This document shows, one piece after another, positions 26,214 to 34,310 of a stretch of 64,000 nt of DNA. Each line of letters begins with the position of its first letter. Position 1 is the stretch's first letter. This DNA is from Raineyella sp. LH-20. Its GTDB lineage: Bacteria; Actinomycetota; Actinomycetes; Propionibacteriales; Propionibacteriaceae. The DNA is taken from positions 1 through 64,000 of the forward strand of contig NZ_CP137003.1 of assembly GCF_033110965.1 (NCBI RefSeq). Direction: 5' to 3'. Under the pieces are notes generated by a model. That model was not told where the DNA came from, did not search any database, and was given only the letters and a program-made list of their open reading frames with translations. Both the position numbers and the translations under genes were made by a program.

Positions 26214-27030
26214 TCAGATGGGTGACATCTCCGGCGGCGTACGCCTCGACTCCGTGGTCGGTGCGCACCAGCACGGCACCGGACGGATCGATGCCCACGG
26301 CACGCCCGAGGACCGTACGTTCGGTGCCTCCGGGTGCCCCCAGCAGCACCCGGACATCGCGACCGATGGTCGAACACTGCTCCTCGTACGTCTGCTGCAG
26401 CAGGGCCAGCCGACCGTCGTCCCACATCCGGTACATCCGGGACCACTCCGCCAGCACCTCGGCCACCAGGTCCGCCCGATCCACCTCCGCGCCGCACAAC
26501 AGCAGTGAGGTGGCGGTCGGCACCGGCAGCTCCTCGGCGGACAGCGAGACGTTGATCCCGAAGCCGACCACACACCCCGGACCGGACGGGCCGTCGACGC
26601 GTTCGGACAGGATGCCGCAGATCTTGCGGCCCTCGATCAGCACGTCATTGGGCCATTTCAGGGTGGCGGCCACCCCACTGGCACGGTGGATCCCACGGGC
26701 GACGGCCACCCCGGTCAGCAGCGACAGCCACATCCACTCCGGCAGCGGACGGCGCGGGGTGACCCCCAGCGAGACCGCCACCGCCGCCCCGGGCGGCGCC
26801 TCCCAGCGACGGGCGAAGCGGCCCCGGCCGGCGCTCTGGTGGTCGGCGACGAGCACCAGCCCGACCCCGTCACCGTCCCGCATCCGGGCGGCCAGATCGG
26901 CGTTCGTGGAGCCGGTCGAGGCAACGACCTCCACGCTGTGCCACAGTCCGGCACCGACGCCAAGTCCCGTTCCGCCGGAGAGAACCCTGCGGCGAAGTCG
27001 GTCTGCATCGGTACGTGGGGACTCGGGCAT
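26209..27030 (-). CDS. birA: Biotin--[acetyl-CoA-carboxylase] ligase
   Basis: A 273-residue biotin protein ligase of the short, non-regulatory type, with no N-terminal DNA-binding domain. It activates biotin with ATP and attaches it to the lysine of biotin-carrier proteins. The biotinyl-AMP loop is GRGRFARRWEAPPGAAVAVSL, and the KWPNDVLIEGRKICGIL block follows, both diagnostic. The C-terminal SH3-like domain ends with VRTDHGVEAYAAGDVTHLR. The substrate is very probably the carrier domain at the end of the 32430 gene product. It is divergent from the carboxylase beta gene, with about 160 bases between, as in birA-accD5 of mycobacteria. Confidence 0.94.
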   Translation of the reverse strand: MPESPRTDADRLRRRVLSGGTGLGVGAGLWHSVEVVASTGSTNADLAARMRDGDGVGLVLVADHQSAGRGRFARRWEAPPGAAVAVSLGVTPRRPLPEWMWLSLLTGVAVARGIHRASGVAATLKWPNDVLIEGRKICGILSERVDGPSGPGCVVGFGINVSLSAEELPVPTATSLLLCGAEVDRADLVAEVLAEWSRMYRMWDDGRLALLQQTYEEQCSTIGRDVRVLLGAPGGTERTVLGRAVGIDPSGAVLVRTDHGVEAYAAGDVTHLR

Positions 27031-27193
27031 GTGACCCAGCCTACCGGCGGCGATGGAATCCTCCGGCGACCGGCGAAGGGCTCCGCCAGGCGCTACAGTC
27101 AGCGCTAGCTCGCCCCGGGAGCGGCGCCGTGCGGCCGATCGAGGGGCGGGAGCTACACCGAAGTAGGCACCCGAGGCGAAGGTTTCAAAAGGT

Positions 27194-28765
27194 ATGGACG
27201 TCGACATCCACACGACAGCAGGGAAACTCGAAGATCTGAAACGCCGCGTCGAGGAAGCGGTCAACGCCGGCTCCGCCGCCGCTGTGGAGAAGCAGCACGC
27301 AAAGGGCAAGCAGACGGCTCGCGAACGGATCGAGGCCCTGCTCGACGAGGGTTCGTTCACGGAGCTGGACCAGTTCGCACGGCACCGCTCCCACGCGTTC
27401 GGCCTGGAGACCAAGCGCCCCTACGGTGACGGCGTGGTCACCGGCATCGGGTCGATCCACGGTCGCCCGGTGTGCGTCTTCTCCCAGGACGTCACCATCT
27501 TCGGTGGCGCGCTCGGCGAGGTGTACGGCGAGAAGATCGTCAAGATCATCGACTTCGCCCTGAAGACCGGCTGCCCGCTGATCGGCATCAACGAGGGCGG
27601 CGGCGCCCGCATCCAGGAGGGCGTGGTCTCCCTCGGCCTCTACGGCGAGATCTTCCGCCGCAACACCCAGGCCTCCGGTGTCATCCCGCAGATCTCGCTG
27701 ATCATGGGCGCCGCGGCCGGCGGTCACGTGTACTCCCCGGCCCTCACCGACTTCACCGTGATGGTCGACCAGACCTCGCAGATGTTCATCACCGGCCCGG
27801 CGGTCATCAAGACCGTCACCGGCGAGGACGTCTCGCTGGAGGACCTGGGCGGTGCGCGCACCCACAACACGAAGTCCGGCAACGCCCACTACCTCGCCGC
27901 CGACGAGGCGGACGCACTCGAGTACGTCCGCGAACTGGTCTCCTACCTGCCGCAGAACAACCTCGAGGACCCGCCGTACTACGACGAGGTCGCCGAGCTC
28001 GGCATCACCGACGCCGACCTCGCGCTCGACACGCTGATCCCGGACTCCCCCAACCAGCCGTACGACATCCGCCGGGTGATCGAGGCCGTCCTGGACGATG
28101 AGGAGTTCCTCGAGGTCCAGGAGCTGTTCGCGCAGAACATCGTCGTCGGCTTCGGCCGGGTCGAGGGCCGTACGGTCGGCGTCGTGGCGAACCAGCCGAT
28201 GCAGTTCGCCGGCTGCCTCGACATCGACGCCGCCGAGAAGGCCGCCCGGTTCGTCCGGACCTGCGACTGCTTCAACATTCCGATCGTCACCTTCGAGGAC
28301 ACCCCGGGCTTCCTGCCGGGCACCGACCAGGAGTGGAACGGCATCATCCGCCGTGGCGCGAAGCTGATCTTCGCGTACGCCGAGGCGACCGTCCCGCTGA
28401 TCACGATCATCACCCGCAAGGCGTACGGCGGCGCGTACGACGTGATGGGGTCCAAGCACCTGGGCGCCGACGTCAACCTCGCCTGGCCGACCGCCCAGAT
28501 CGCCGTGATGGGTGCCGAGGGCGCGGTCAACATCCTCCACCGCAAGGCGCTGGCCAACGACTCCGACCCGGAGACGCTGCGCAAGACGCTGATCGACGAG
28601 TACAACGACACGCTGGCCAACCCGTACGTCGCCGCCGAGCGTGGCTACGTCGACCAGGTCATCCAGCCGCACGAGACCCGTCAGGAGATCGTCCGCGTGC
28701 TGCGGCTGCTGCGCACCAAGCGCGAGAGCCTGCCGCCGAAGAAGCACGGGAACATCCCGCTGTGA
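27194..28765 (+). CDS. pccB: Acyl-CoA (propionyl-CoA) carboxylase beta subunit
   Basis: A 523-residue carboxyltransferase subunit, about the size of AccD5/PccB and of the 12S subunit of methylmalonyl-CoA carboxyltransferase. It moves carboxyl from carboxybiotin to propionyl-CoA. Seen motifs include [52 protein letters not shown], the oxyanion [17 protein letters not shown] and, in the second half, [52 protein letters not shown] in pieces. The Asp of the [11 protein letters not shown] region is the residue expected for propionyl preference in AccD5. It overlaps the epsilon subunit gene by four bases. Chains at 28762 and 32430 complete the enzyme. Confidence 0.95.
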   Translation: MDVDIHTTAGKLEDLKRRVEEAVNAGSAAAVEKQHAKGKQTARERIEALLDEGSFTELDQFARHRSHAFGLETKRPYGDGVVTGIGSIHGRPVCVFSQDVTIFGGALGEVYGEKIVKIIDFALKTGCPLIGINEGGGARIQEGVVSLGLYGEIFRRNTQASGVIPQISLIMGAAAGGHVYSPALTDFTVMVDQTSQMFITGPAVIKTVTGEDVSLEDLGGARTHNTKSGNAHYLAADEADALEYVRELVSYLPQNNLEDPPYYDEVAELGITDADLALDTLIPDSPNQPYDIRRVIEAVLDDEEFLEVQELFAQNIVVGFGRVEGRTVGVVANQPMQFAGCLDIDAAEKAARFVRTCDCFNIPIVTFEDTPGFLPGTDQEWNGIIRRGAKLIFAYAEATVPLITIITRKAYGGAYDVMGSKHLGADVNLAWPTAQIAVMGAEGAVNILHRKALANDSDPETLRKTLIDEYNDTLANPYVAAERGYVDQVIQPHETRQEIVRVLRLLRTKRESLPPKKHGNIPL

Positions 28766-29001
28766 GCGCCGACCTCGAGGAGAAGAAGGTCCCGACGGTG
28801 TTCCGCGTCGAGTGCGGGAACCCTTCGGAGGAGGAACTGGCCGCGATCACCGTGGTGTTCGCGGCCCTGGCCGGGCCCGACGCCACGCCGGGCACCGGCA
28901 CCCAGCCCCGTCAGTCCCGGTACAACTCGTACTGGCGGGCCATCCGCCGGACCTTCGCGACCGGCCGGGAGACCTGGAACTCCGGCATCCGCCAGTTCTA
29001 G
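28762..29001 (+). CDS. accE: Acyl-CoA carboxylase epsilon subunit
   Basis: A 79-residue small protein of the actinobacterial AccE/PccE family, which stabilises the alpha-beta carboxylase complex. The conserved core is [23 protein letters not shown] near residue 14. The tail, including [20 protein letters not shown], supplies aromatic and basic residues. The start is a GTG overlapping the beta-subunit stop (GTGA), so translation is coupled. A second GTG ten codons in, just before FRVEC, is possible. The position immediately after the beta gene and before maf is the same as Rv3281-Rv3282. Confidence 0.88.
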   Translation: MSADLEEKKVPTVFRVECGNPSEEELAAITVVFAALAGPDATPGTGTQPRQSRYNSYWRAIRRTFATGRETWNSGIRQF

Positions 29002-29040
29002 TCGGACGGCGTGTGGCAGCCGGCAGCTAGTCTGTCCGGC

Positions 29041-29799
29041 GTGACCCCACGAGCCATCGATCGAGCCGGGGAGACCACCCCGACACCGGGCCATCGCCTC
29101 ACTACTGGGCCTCGCCCCACTGGGCACCGCCCCACTGGGCACCGCCTCACCACGAGGCACCGCCTGGTGCTGGGGTCGGCCTCCCCGGCTCGGCTGTCCA
29201 CCCTGCGGGCCGCCGGACTGGATCCCGAGGTGATCGTCTCCGGGGTCGCCGAGGACGGCATCGCGGCGGACTCCCCCGCCGCGCTCGCGGCGACCCTCGC
29301 CGAGCTGAAGGCCGGGGCGGTGGCCGCCCGGCTGCTGGCCGATCCGCACCCGGCCGCCGGCGTCACGATCGTGATCGGCTGCGACTCGGTCCTCGAGCTG
29401 GACGGCGTCGCGTACGGCCGACCGGCCTCGGCCGAGGCGGCCCGCGCCGGCTGGCGGCGGATGCGCGGCGCCACCGGTGTGCTGCACACCGGCCACCGGG
29501 TGATCGTGCTGCCCGACGGCGCTCCGGGGTCCGGCACCGGCATCCCCGAGGTCCGTGCCGTCACCGGGACCGGCAGCACCGTGGTCCGCTTCGCGCGGCC
29601 GACCGACGAGGAGATCGACGCGTACGTGGCGACCGGGGAACCACTGCGGGTGGCCGGCGGTTTCACCCTCGACGGGCTCGGCGGCGCCTTCGTCGATCGG
29701 GTGGAGGGTGACCCGCACAACGTCGTCGGCATCAGCCTGCCGCTGCTCCGCACCCTGCTGGCCGGGCTCGGGATCAAGTGGATCGACCTGTGGCAGTAG
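29041..29799 (+). CDS. maf: Maf-family nucleotide pyrophosphatase
   Basis: A 252-residue Maf/YhdE-type house-cleaning pyrophosphatase that hydrolyses dTTP, UTP or modified nucleotides. The core starts at about residue 41 with RLVLGSASPARLSTLRAAGLDPEVIVSGVAED. It continues through VIGCDSVLELDGVAYGRP, GVLHTGHRV and VEGDPHNVVGISLPLL. The SASPAR arginine and the catalytic aspartate position are conserved. The first 40 residues are odd: they come from a run of 15-base tandem DNA repeats (about 29094-29165), giving RLTTGPRPTGHRPTGHRLTTRHR. No other good start exists between them and the core. GTG start; it follows accE by 39 bases in the same order as M. tuberculosis. Confidence 0.9.
   Translation: MTPRAIDRAGETTPTPGHRLTTGPRPTGHRPTGHRLTTRHRLVLGSASPARLSTLRAAGLDPEVIVSGVAEDGIAADSPAALAATLAELKAGAVAARLLADPHPAAGVTIVIGCDSVLELDGVAYGRPASAEAARAGWRRMRGATGVLHTGHRVIVLPDGAPGSGTGIPEVRAVTGTGSTVVRFARPTDEEIDAYVATGEPLRVAGGFTLDGLGGAFVDRVEGDPHNVVGISLPLLRTLLAGLGIKWIDLWQ
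29094..29165. repeat. Degenerate 15-bp tandem repeats encoding the Maf N-terminus
   Basis: An exact unit of 15 bases occurs at 29114-29128 and 29129-29143 (GCCCCACTGGGCACC), flanked on both sides by degraded copies. It encodes PTGHR repeats before the catalytic fold. Confidence 0.75.
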
Positions 29800-29811
29800 G
29801 CTGGCGCCATC

Positions 29812-30738
29812 ATGACTTCGACCCCCGAATCCGGAATCGCCCAGCAGCCCTCGGGCGACGTACGGCCCCGGCCCTTCCTCCCCGCCTGGCTGCGGGCGAT
29901 GCGCCCCAAGCAGTGGATCAAGAACGTCCTCGTGCTGACCGCGCCGCTGGCCGCCGGACGGATCGGCGAGGTCCACGTGCTGGTGTCCACGGTGCTGGCG
30001 ATGGTGGCTTTCATCCTGGTGTCGGCGGCGATCTACCTGCTCAACGACATCCACGACATCGATGCCGACCGTCAGCACCCGAAGAAGCGGTTCCGGCCCA
30101 TCCCGGCCGGCGAACTGCCGATCGGGTTCGCCTGGGTGCTCGCCGCCGTGACCGGCGTCGGCGGCCTCGCGCTCGGCGCGTGGATCTCGCTCGGGCTGGG
30201 TGTCACGCTCGCGACGTACGTCGTGGTGCAGTTCCTCTACTCCTACTTCCTCAAGGACTTCCCGGTCATCGACCTCGCCGTGGTGGCCTCCGGGTTCCTG
30301 CTGCGCGCGGTCGCCGGCGGCGTGGCGAGCGACATCCCGCTCAGCCAGTGGTTCCTCCTGGTCGCCTCGTTCGGCTCGATGTTCATGGTGGCCGGCAAGC
30401 GCTACTCCGAGATGCGCCACCTGGGCCCGGAGGCCGGCACCCGCAAGTCCCTGGCGGGCTACACCGAGAGCTACCTGAAGTTCGTCTGGGAGCTCGCCGC
30501 CGTCGCCGTCGTCATGTCGTACGCGCTGTGGGCCTTCGAGCAACGCCTCGGCGGCTACTCGAAGATGCTGTGGGCGGGCATCTCGATCTTCCCCTTCTCC
30601 ATGGCGATGCTGGAGTACGCCTTCCGCATCGACCGCGGTGAGGGCGGCGCCCCCGAGGACGTCGTCCTGCACGACCGGGTGCTCCTCGTGCTCGGTCTGG
30701 CCTGGCTGGTGACCATCTGCCTCGCCGTCTTCCTCTGA
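29812..30738 (+). CDS. ubiA: Decaprenyl-phosphate phosphoribosyltransferase
   Basis: A 308-residue UbiA-superfamily prenyltransferase with about eight membrane helices. It resembles Rv3806c, which joins PRPP to decaprenyl phosphate to start decaprenyl-phosphoryl-arabinose synthesis. The first aspartate motif is visible as NDIHDIDADRQHPKKRFRPIPAGEL. The RPKQWIKNVLVL opening is typical of this subgroup. A second Asp-rich loop lies near residues 175-200. It is separated by only 17 bases from the DprE2-like reductase gene, so two of the steps of the pathway are encoded together. No arabinosyltransferase is present in the window, so the final acceptor is unknown. Confidence 0.9.
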   Translation: MTSTPESGIAQQPSGDVRPRPFLPAWLRAMRPKQWIKNVLVLTAPLAAGRIGEVHVLVSTVLAMVAFILVSAAIYLLNDIHDIDADRQHPKKRFRPIPAGELPIGFAWVLAAVTGVGGLALGAWISLGLGVTLATYVVVQFLYSYFLKDFPVIDLAVVASGFLLRAVAGGVASDIPLSQWFLLVASFGSMFMVAGKRYSEMRHLGPEAGTRKSLAGYTESYLKFVWELAAVAVVMSYALWAFEQRLGGYSKMLWAGISIFPFSMAMLEYAFRIDRGEGGAPEDVVLHDRVLLVLGLAWLVTICLAVFL

Positions 30739-30755
30739 CCCCAGGAGCCTCTTCC

Positions 30756-31514
30756 ATGATGGATGCGACCGCGAACCCCCGCACCCTGCTGCTGCTCGGC
30801 GGGACCTCCGACATCGCCCTGGCGATCGCCCGGGCGTACGCCGCGGAGAGCCCGGCCCTCGACGTGGTGCTGGCCGCCCGGCCGACCGAGCGCCGCGCGG
30901 CGGCCGCCGCCGCCCTGCAGGCGGAGGGGGTCGGGGTCCGCGAGGTCGACTTCGACGCCCGCGCCGCCGGCACCCATGCCACGACGATCGAGCAGGCCTT
31001 CGCCGGCGGCGACGTGGACATGGCAGTGGTCGCTTTCGGGGTGCTCGGTGATGCCGAAGCGGCCTGGCAGGACCCCGAGCAGGCGCTCGAGCTCGCCGAG
31101 ATCAACTACACCGCACCGGTGCACCTCGGCGTGCTGCTGGCGGGCCGGATGCGTGCCCAGGGGCACGGCCGGATCGTGCTGCTGTCCAGCGTCGCCGGCG
31201 AGCGGATCCGTCGGTCGAACTTCGTCTACGGCTCCACCAAGGCCGGCGTCGACGGTTTCTATCGGGGCCTGTCCGAGGCGCTGCGCGGCTCCGGGGTGGG
31301 TGTCCTGGTGGTCCGGCCGGGCTTCGTGAAGTCGAAGATGACCGCCGGCCTGTCGTCCGCCCCGCTGGCGGTGACGCCGGATCAGGTCGCGGCGCAGGTG
31401 GTCGAAGGCGTCCGTACGCGGCAGACGGTCATCTGGGTGCCGAAGCTGTTCCAGCTGGTGATGCTGGTGCTGCGGCACATCCCGCAGGCGATCTTCCGCA
31501 AGCTGCCGTTCTGA
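30756..31514 (+). CDS. dprE2: Decaprenylphospho-pentofuranos-2-ulose 2-reductase (DprE2-like)
   Basis: A 252-residue short-chain dehydrogenase. The nucleotide loop is LLLLGGTSDIALAIARAYA. The catalytic set is Ser144/Ser145 (VLLSSVAGER), Tyr158 and Lys162 (FVYGSTKAG). The pattern GGTSDIA and the RRSNFVYGSTKAGVDGF block are those of Rv3791/DprE2. That enzyme reduces the keto intermediate made by DprE1 to give decaprenyl-phosphoryl-arabinose. The adjacent decaprenyl-phosphate phosphoribosyltransferase strengthens the call. DprE1, the flavin oxidase, is not in the window and must be elsewhere if the pathway is complete. A C-terminal hydrophobic segment (residues 228-248) may tether it to the membrane. 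Confidence 0.82.
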   Translation: MMDATANPRTLLLLGGTSDIALAIARAYAAESPALDVVLAARPTERRAAAAAALQAEGVGVREVDFDARAAGTHATTIEQAFAGGDVDMAVVAFGVLGDAEAAWQDPEQALELAEINYTAPVHLGVLLAGRMRAQGHGRIVLLSSVAGERIRRSNFVYGSTKAGVDGFYRGLSEALRGSGVGVLVVRPGFVKSKMTAGLSSAPLAVTPDQVAAQVVEGVRTRQTVIWVPKLFQLVMLVLRHIPQAIFRKLPF

Positions 31515-31614
31515 GCCGCCCACCGGATCGGCCCGGACGCCGGGGGCACGGGCGGCGTATTCTCCCGATGACGCGATGGCTCCACGAGCCCGGGCCGAAG
31601 AGAAGGCAGGATCA

Positions 31615-32280
31615 GTGCAACTAGACCTCAATGCAACGTTCGGTGATGCGATCCGTGAGTCGGCGCTCCAGCCCGAGGCCGTGCTGGAGTACGCCTCCAG
31701 CATCAACGTCCCCGCCGGCCTGCACGCCGGGACGCCCCGGGTCATCCTCGCGGCGATCCGCCGGGGCCTGTCCTCGAAGCTGCGGGTGGGGGCCGCCGTC
31801 GGCTACCGGGATTTCCTCGGTGGCGGCGACCGGTACGTCGACGTCGCGTACGAGGACCTGTATGCCGAGCTGATCTACCAGGTCGGGGCGGTCGACTCGC
31901 TGGCCTACTCCGAGCAGGCACGGATCTCCTATGTCCGGCCGTCCGGCGCGCTCGCCCGGATGGCCGGGCGCCGCAAGGACCACGCGGAGGCGATCCTGCA
32001 CGCCGTCGAGGCGTACGATCCGGAGCTTCCGCTGGTGGTGCACCACCTCTCTCCGCTGCTGGAGATGGCGACCGAGGCCGGTCTGAAGGTGATCATCGAG
32101 TATTCCGCCACCTCGCTGGAGCGGATGCGCACCTCGGTCGGCCGGATCGCCGCCGACGGACATCCTGAGCACTCGGTGTCCCTCCATCTGGACCCGGTGA
32201 CCTCTCCGGTGGTGGTCCGAACGTTACGTGAACTGGGTCACACTTTCGGGGCCCCACTCACGGCACGGCGCGGAATGTGA
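31615..32280 (+). CDS. Divergent LamB/YcsF (PxpA-like) family protein
   Basis: A 221-residue protein that keeps the order of the LamB/YcsF fold, the family of 5-oxoprolinase subunit PxpA. QLDLNATFGD corresponds to the family opening DLNxDxGE, VPAGLHAGTP to CGFHAGDP, VGYRDFLG to the HPGYPD block, IYQVGAVDSLAYS to YQxGALxAxA, and YVRPSGALAR to the KPHGALYN block. Several catalytic positions differ: the His of HPGYPD and the His and Lys of KPHGALYN are lost, while the first His (LHAG) remains. It may have another substrate or be inactive. The GTG start at 31615 is preferred because family similarity begins there. No PxpB or PxpC partner is nearby. The next gene is the biotin carboxylase chain. 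Confidence 0.6.
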   Translation: MQLDLNATFGDAIRESALQPEAVLEYASSINVPAGLHAGTPRVILAAIRRGLSSKLRVGAAVGYRDFLGGGDRYVDVAYEDLYAELIYQVGAVDSLAYSEQARISYVRPSGALARMAGRRKDHAEAILHAVEAYDPELPLVVHHLSPLLEMATEAGLKVIIEYSATSLERMRTSVGRIAADGHPEHSVSLHLDPVTSPVVVRTLRELGHTFGAPLTARRGM

Positions 32281-32349
32281 TCTGACACGCACCAACCTGC
32301 GGAACGACCCTTGTCGTCGCGCCGGCCGAACGCCCTCCCGGCACTCAGC

Positions 32350-32370
32350 CAGGCCCTAGACTCTGGCCTG
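32350..32370. promoter_or_regulatory. Possible operator/promoter of the biotin carboxylase gene
   Basis: CAGGCC (32350-32355) and GGCCTG (32365-32370) form an inverted repeat with a nine-base centre containing TAGACT, a -10-like hexamer. It lies about 60-80 bases upstream of the start at 32430. No convincing -35 is seen; the call is tentative. Confidence 0.3.
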
Positions 32371-32429
32371 ACAATGCCGTCGTGGCAACGGAGCCGTCGC
32401 GCGGTTCATCGTGGAACCCAGGAGGAATA

Positions 32430-34193
32430 GTGCCCATCAGCAAGGTGCTCATCGCGAACCGAGGAGAGATCGCCGTCCGCGTGATCCGCGCTGCGCGCGA
32501 CGAGGGGATCGCCAGCGTCGCTGTCTACGCCGATCCCGACGCCGACGCTTTGTTCGTGAAGCTCGCCGACGAGGCGTACGCCCTGGGGGGTGCCACTCCG
32601 GCCGAGTCGTACCTCGACATGGGCAAGATCATCGAGGTGGCCCGGCGCAGTGGCGCCGATGCCGTGCACCCCGGTTACGGCTTCCTGGCCGAGAACGCCG
32701 ACTTCGCCCAGGCTGTCATCGACGCCGGGCTGATCTGGATCGGCCCCTCCCCGCAGTCGATCCGCGACCTCGGCGACAAGGTCGCCGCCCGTCACATCGC
32801 TCTCCACGTCGGCGCACCGCTGGTTCCCGGTACCGCGGACCCGGTCGCGAACGCCGACGAGGTCGTCGCCTTCGCCCGCGAGCACGGTCTGCCGATCGCC
32901 ATCAAGGCCGCGTTCGGTGGCGGTGGCCGTGGCCTCAAGGTCGCCCGCACCCTGGAGGAGGTGCCCGAGCTCTTCGAGTCGGCCACCCGCGAGGCCGTCA
33001 CCGCCTTCGGTCGCGGCGAGTGCTTCGTCGAGCGCTACCTGGACAAGCCCCGCCACGTCGAGACCCAGTGCCTCGCCGACCAGCACGGCAACGTCGTCGT
33101 GGTCTCCACCCGTGACTGCTCGCTGCAGCGCCGCCACCAGAAGCTCGTCGAGGAGGCTCCGGCGCCGTTCCTCACCGAGGACCAGCAGCACCGTCTCTAC
33201 GAGGCGTCCAAGGCGATCCTCCGCGAGGCCGGCTACGTCGGTGCCGGCACCTGCGAGTTCCTGGTCGGCCAGGACGGGATGATCTCCTTCCTCGAGGTGA
33301 ACACCCGCCTCCAGGTGGAGCACCCGGTCTCCGAGGAGGTCTCCGGCCTCGACCTGGTCCGCGAGATGTTCCGCATCGCCAACGGCGAGGAGCTCGGCTT
33401 CGGCGATCCGGAGCTGCGCGGCCACTCCTTCGAGTTCCGCATCAACGCCGAGGATCCGGGCCGCAACTTCATGCCGGCCCCGGGCACCGTCACCGAGTTC
33501 GTCGCTCCGCAGGGCCCCGGTGTCCGTTTCGACGACGGCTACCGCAAGGGGATGACCGTCCCCGGCTCGTTCGACTCGCTGGTCGGCAAGCTCATCGTCA
33601 CCGGCGCCACCCGTGACCAGGCGCTGCAGCGCGCCCGTCGCGCTCTGGACGAGCTGGTCCTCGAAGGCATGCCGACCGCCATCCCGTTCCACCGCGTCGT
33701 CATCGACGACCCGGCATTCACCGCGGCCGACGGCACGTTCGGTGTGCACACCCGCTGGATCGAGACCGAGTTCGACAACCAGATCCCGCAGTACGAGGGC
33801 GCGCCGGGCGAGGCCACCGAGGCCGAGGAGAAGCGCACCGTCGTCGTCGAGGTCAACGGCAAGCGTGTCGAGGTCAGCCTGCCTGCCGGCCTGGGCACCA
33901 TGAGCGGCGGCTCGACCGCGGCCAAGAAGCCGAAGCGCCAGAAGTCGAAGTCGGCCGTCAAGGAGGCCTCGGGCAACTCGGTCACCGCGCCGATGCAGGG
34001 CACCGTGGTCAAGGTCGCCGTGACCGACGGCCAGGAGGTCAACGAGGGTGATCTGGTCGTCGTCCTCGAGGCGATGAAGATGGAGCAGCCGATCAACGCT
34101 CACCGTACGGGCATCATCTCCGCCCTGGTCGTCGAGGGCGGGCAGACCGTCCAGTCCGGCGAGGTGATGTGCGAGATCATCGACGCCGAGTGA
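32430..34193 (+). CDS. accA: Biotin carboxylase/biotin carrier chain of acyl-CoA carboxylase
   Basis: A 587-residue alpha chain. Residues 1-450 are biotin carboxylase: [84 protein letters not shown], and [16 protein letters not shown] with the catalytic Glu/Asn/Arg. The last 75 residues are a biotinyl domain with the acceptor lysine near 550 in [12 protein letters not shown] Lys/Ser-rich linker (about 485-510) joins them. It carboxylates biotin with ATP and bicarbonate and serves the beta/epsilon subunits at 27194-29001. GTG start preceded by an excellent AGGAGGAA ribosome site. It is followed by a strong terminator, so its transcript ends here. Confidence 0.95.
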   Translation: MPISKVLIANRGEIAVRVIRAARDEGIASVAVYADPDADALFVKLADEAYALGGATPAESYLDMGKIIEVARRSGADAVHPGYGFLAENADFAQAVIDAGLIWIGPSPQSIRDLGDKVAARHIALHVGAPLVPGTADPVANADEVVAFAREHGLPIAIKAAFGGGGRGLKVARTLEEVPELFESATREAVTAFGRGECFVERYLDKPRHVETQCLADQHGNVVVVSTRDCSLQRRHQKLVEEAPAPFLTEDQQHRLYEASKAILREAGYVGAGTCEFLVGQDGMISFLEVNTRLQVEHPVSEEVSGLDLVREMFRIANGEELGFGDPELRGHSFEFRINAEDPGRNFMPAPGTVTEFVAPQGPGVRFDDGYRKGMTVPGSFDSLVGKLIVTGATRDQALQRARRALDELVLEGMPTAIPFHRVVIDDPAFTAADGTFGVHTRWIETEFDNQIPQYEGAPGEATEAEEKRTVVVEVNGKRVEVSLPAGLGTMSGGSTAAKKPKRQKSKSAVKEASGNSVTAPMQGTVVKVAVTDGQEVNEGDLVVVLEAMKMEQPINAHRTGIISALVVEGGQTVQSGEVMCEIIDAE

Positions 34194-34212
34194 GCTGGGC
34201 CGGCTGAGTCGG

Positions 34213-34272
34213 AGCACGCGAGCCCGGGTCACCGACGTCCCTGCGGGGGCGCCGGTGACCCGGGCTCGTGCT
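34213..34272 (+). terminator. Long hairpin terminator after accA
   Basis: AGCACG-C-GAGCCCGGGTCACCG (34213-34234) pairs with CGGTGACCCGGGCTC-GTGCT (34253-34272): about 20 base pairs with a single bulge and an 18-base loop. It lies between the convergent accA and lpdA genes. No T-run follows. Confidence 0.8.
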
Positions 34273-34310
34273 GTTGCCCCGGAGCCGCAGACCGCCGGGG
34301 CCCCGATCAC

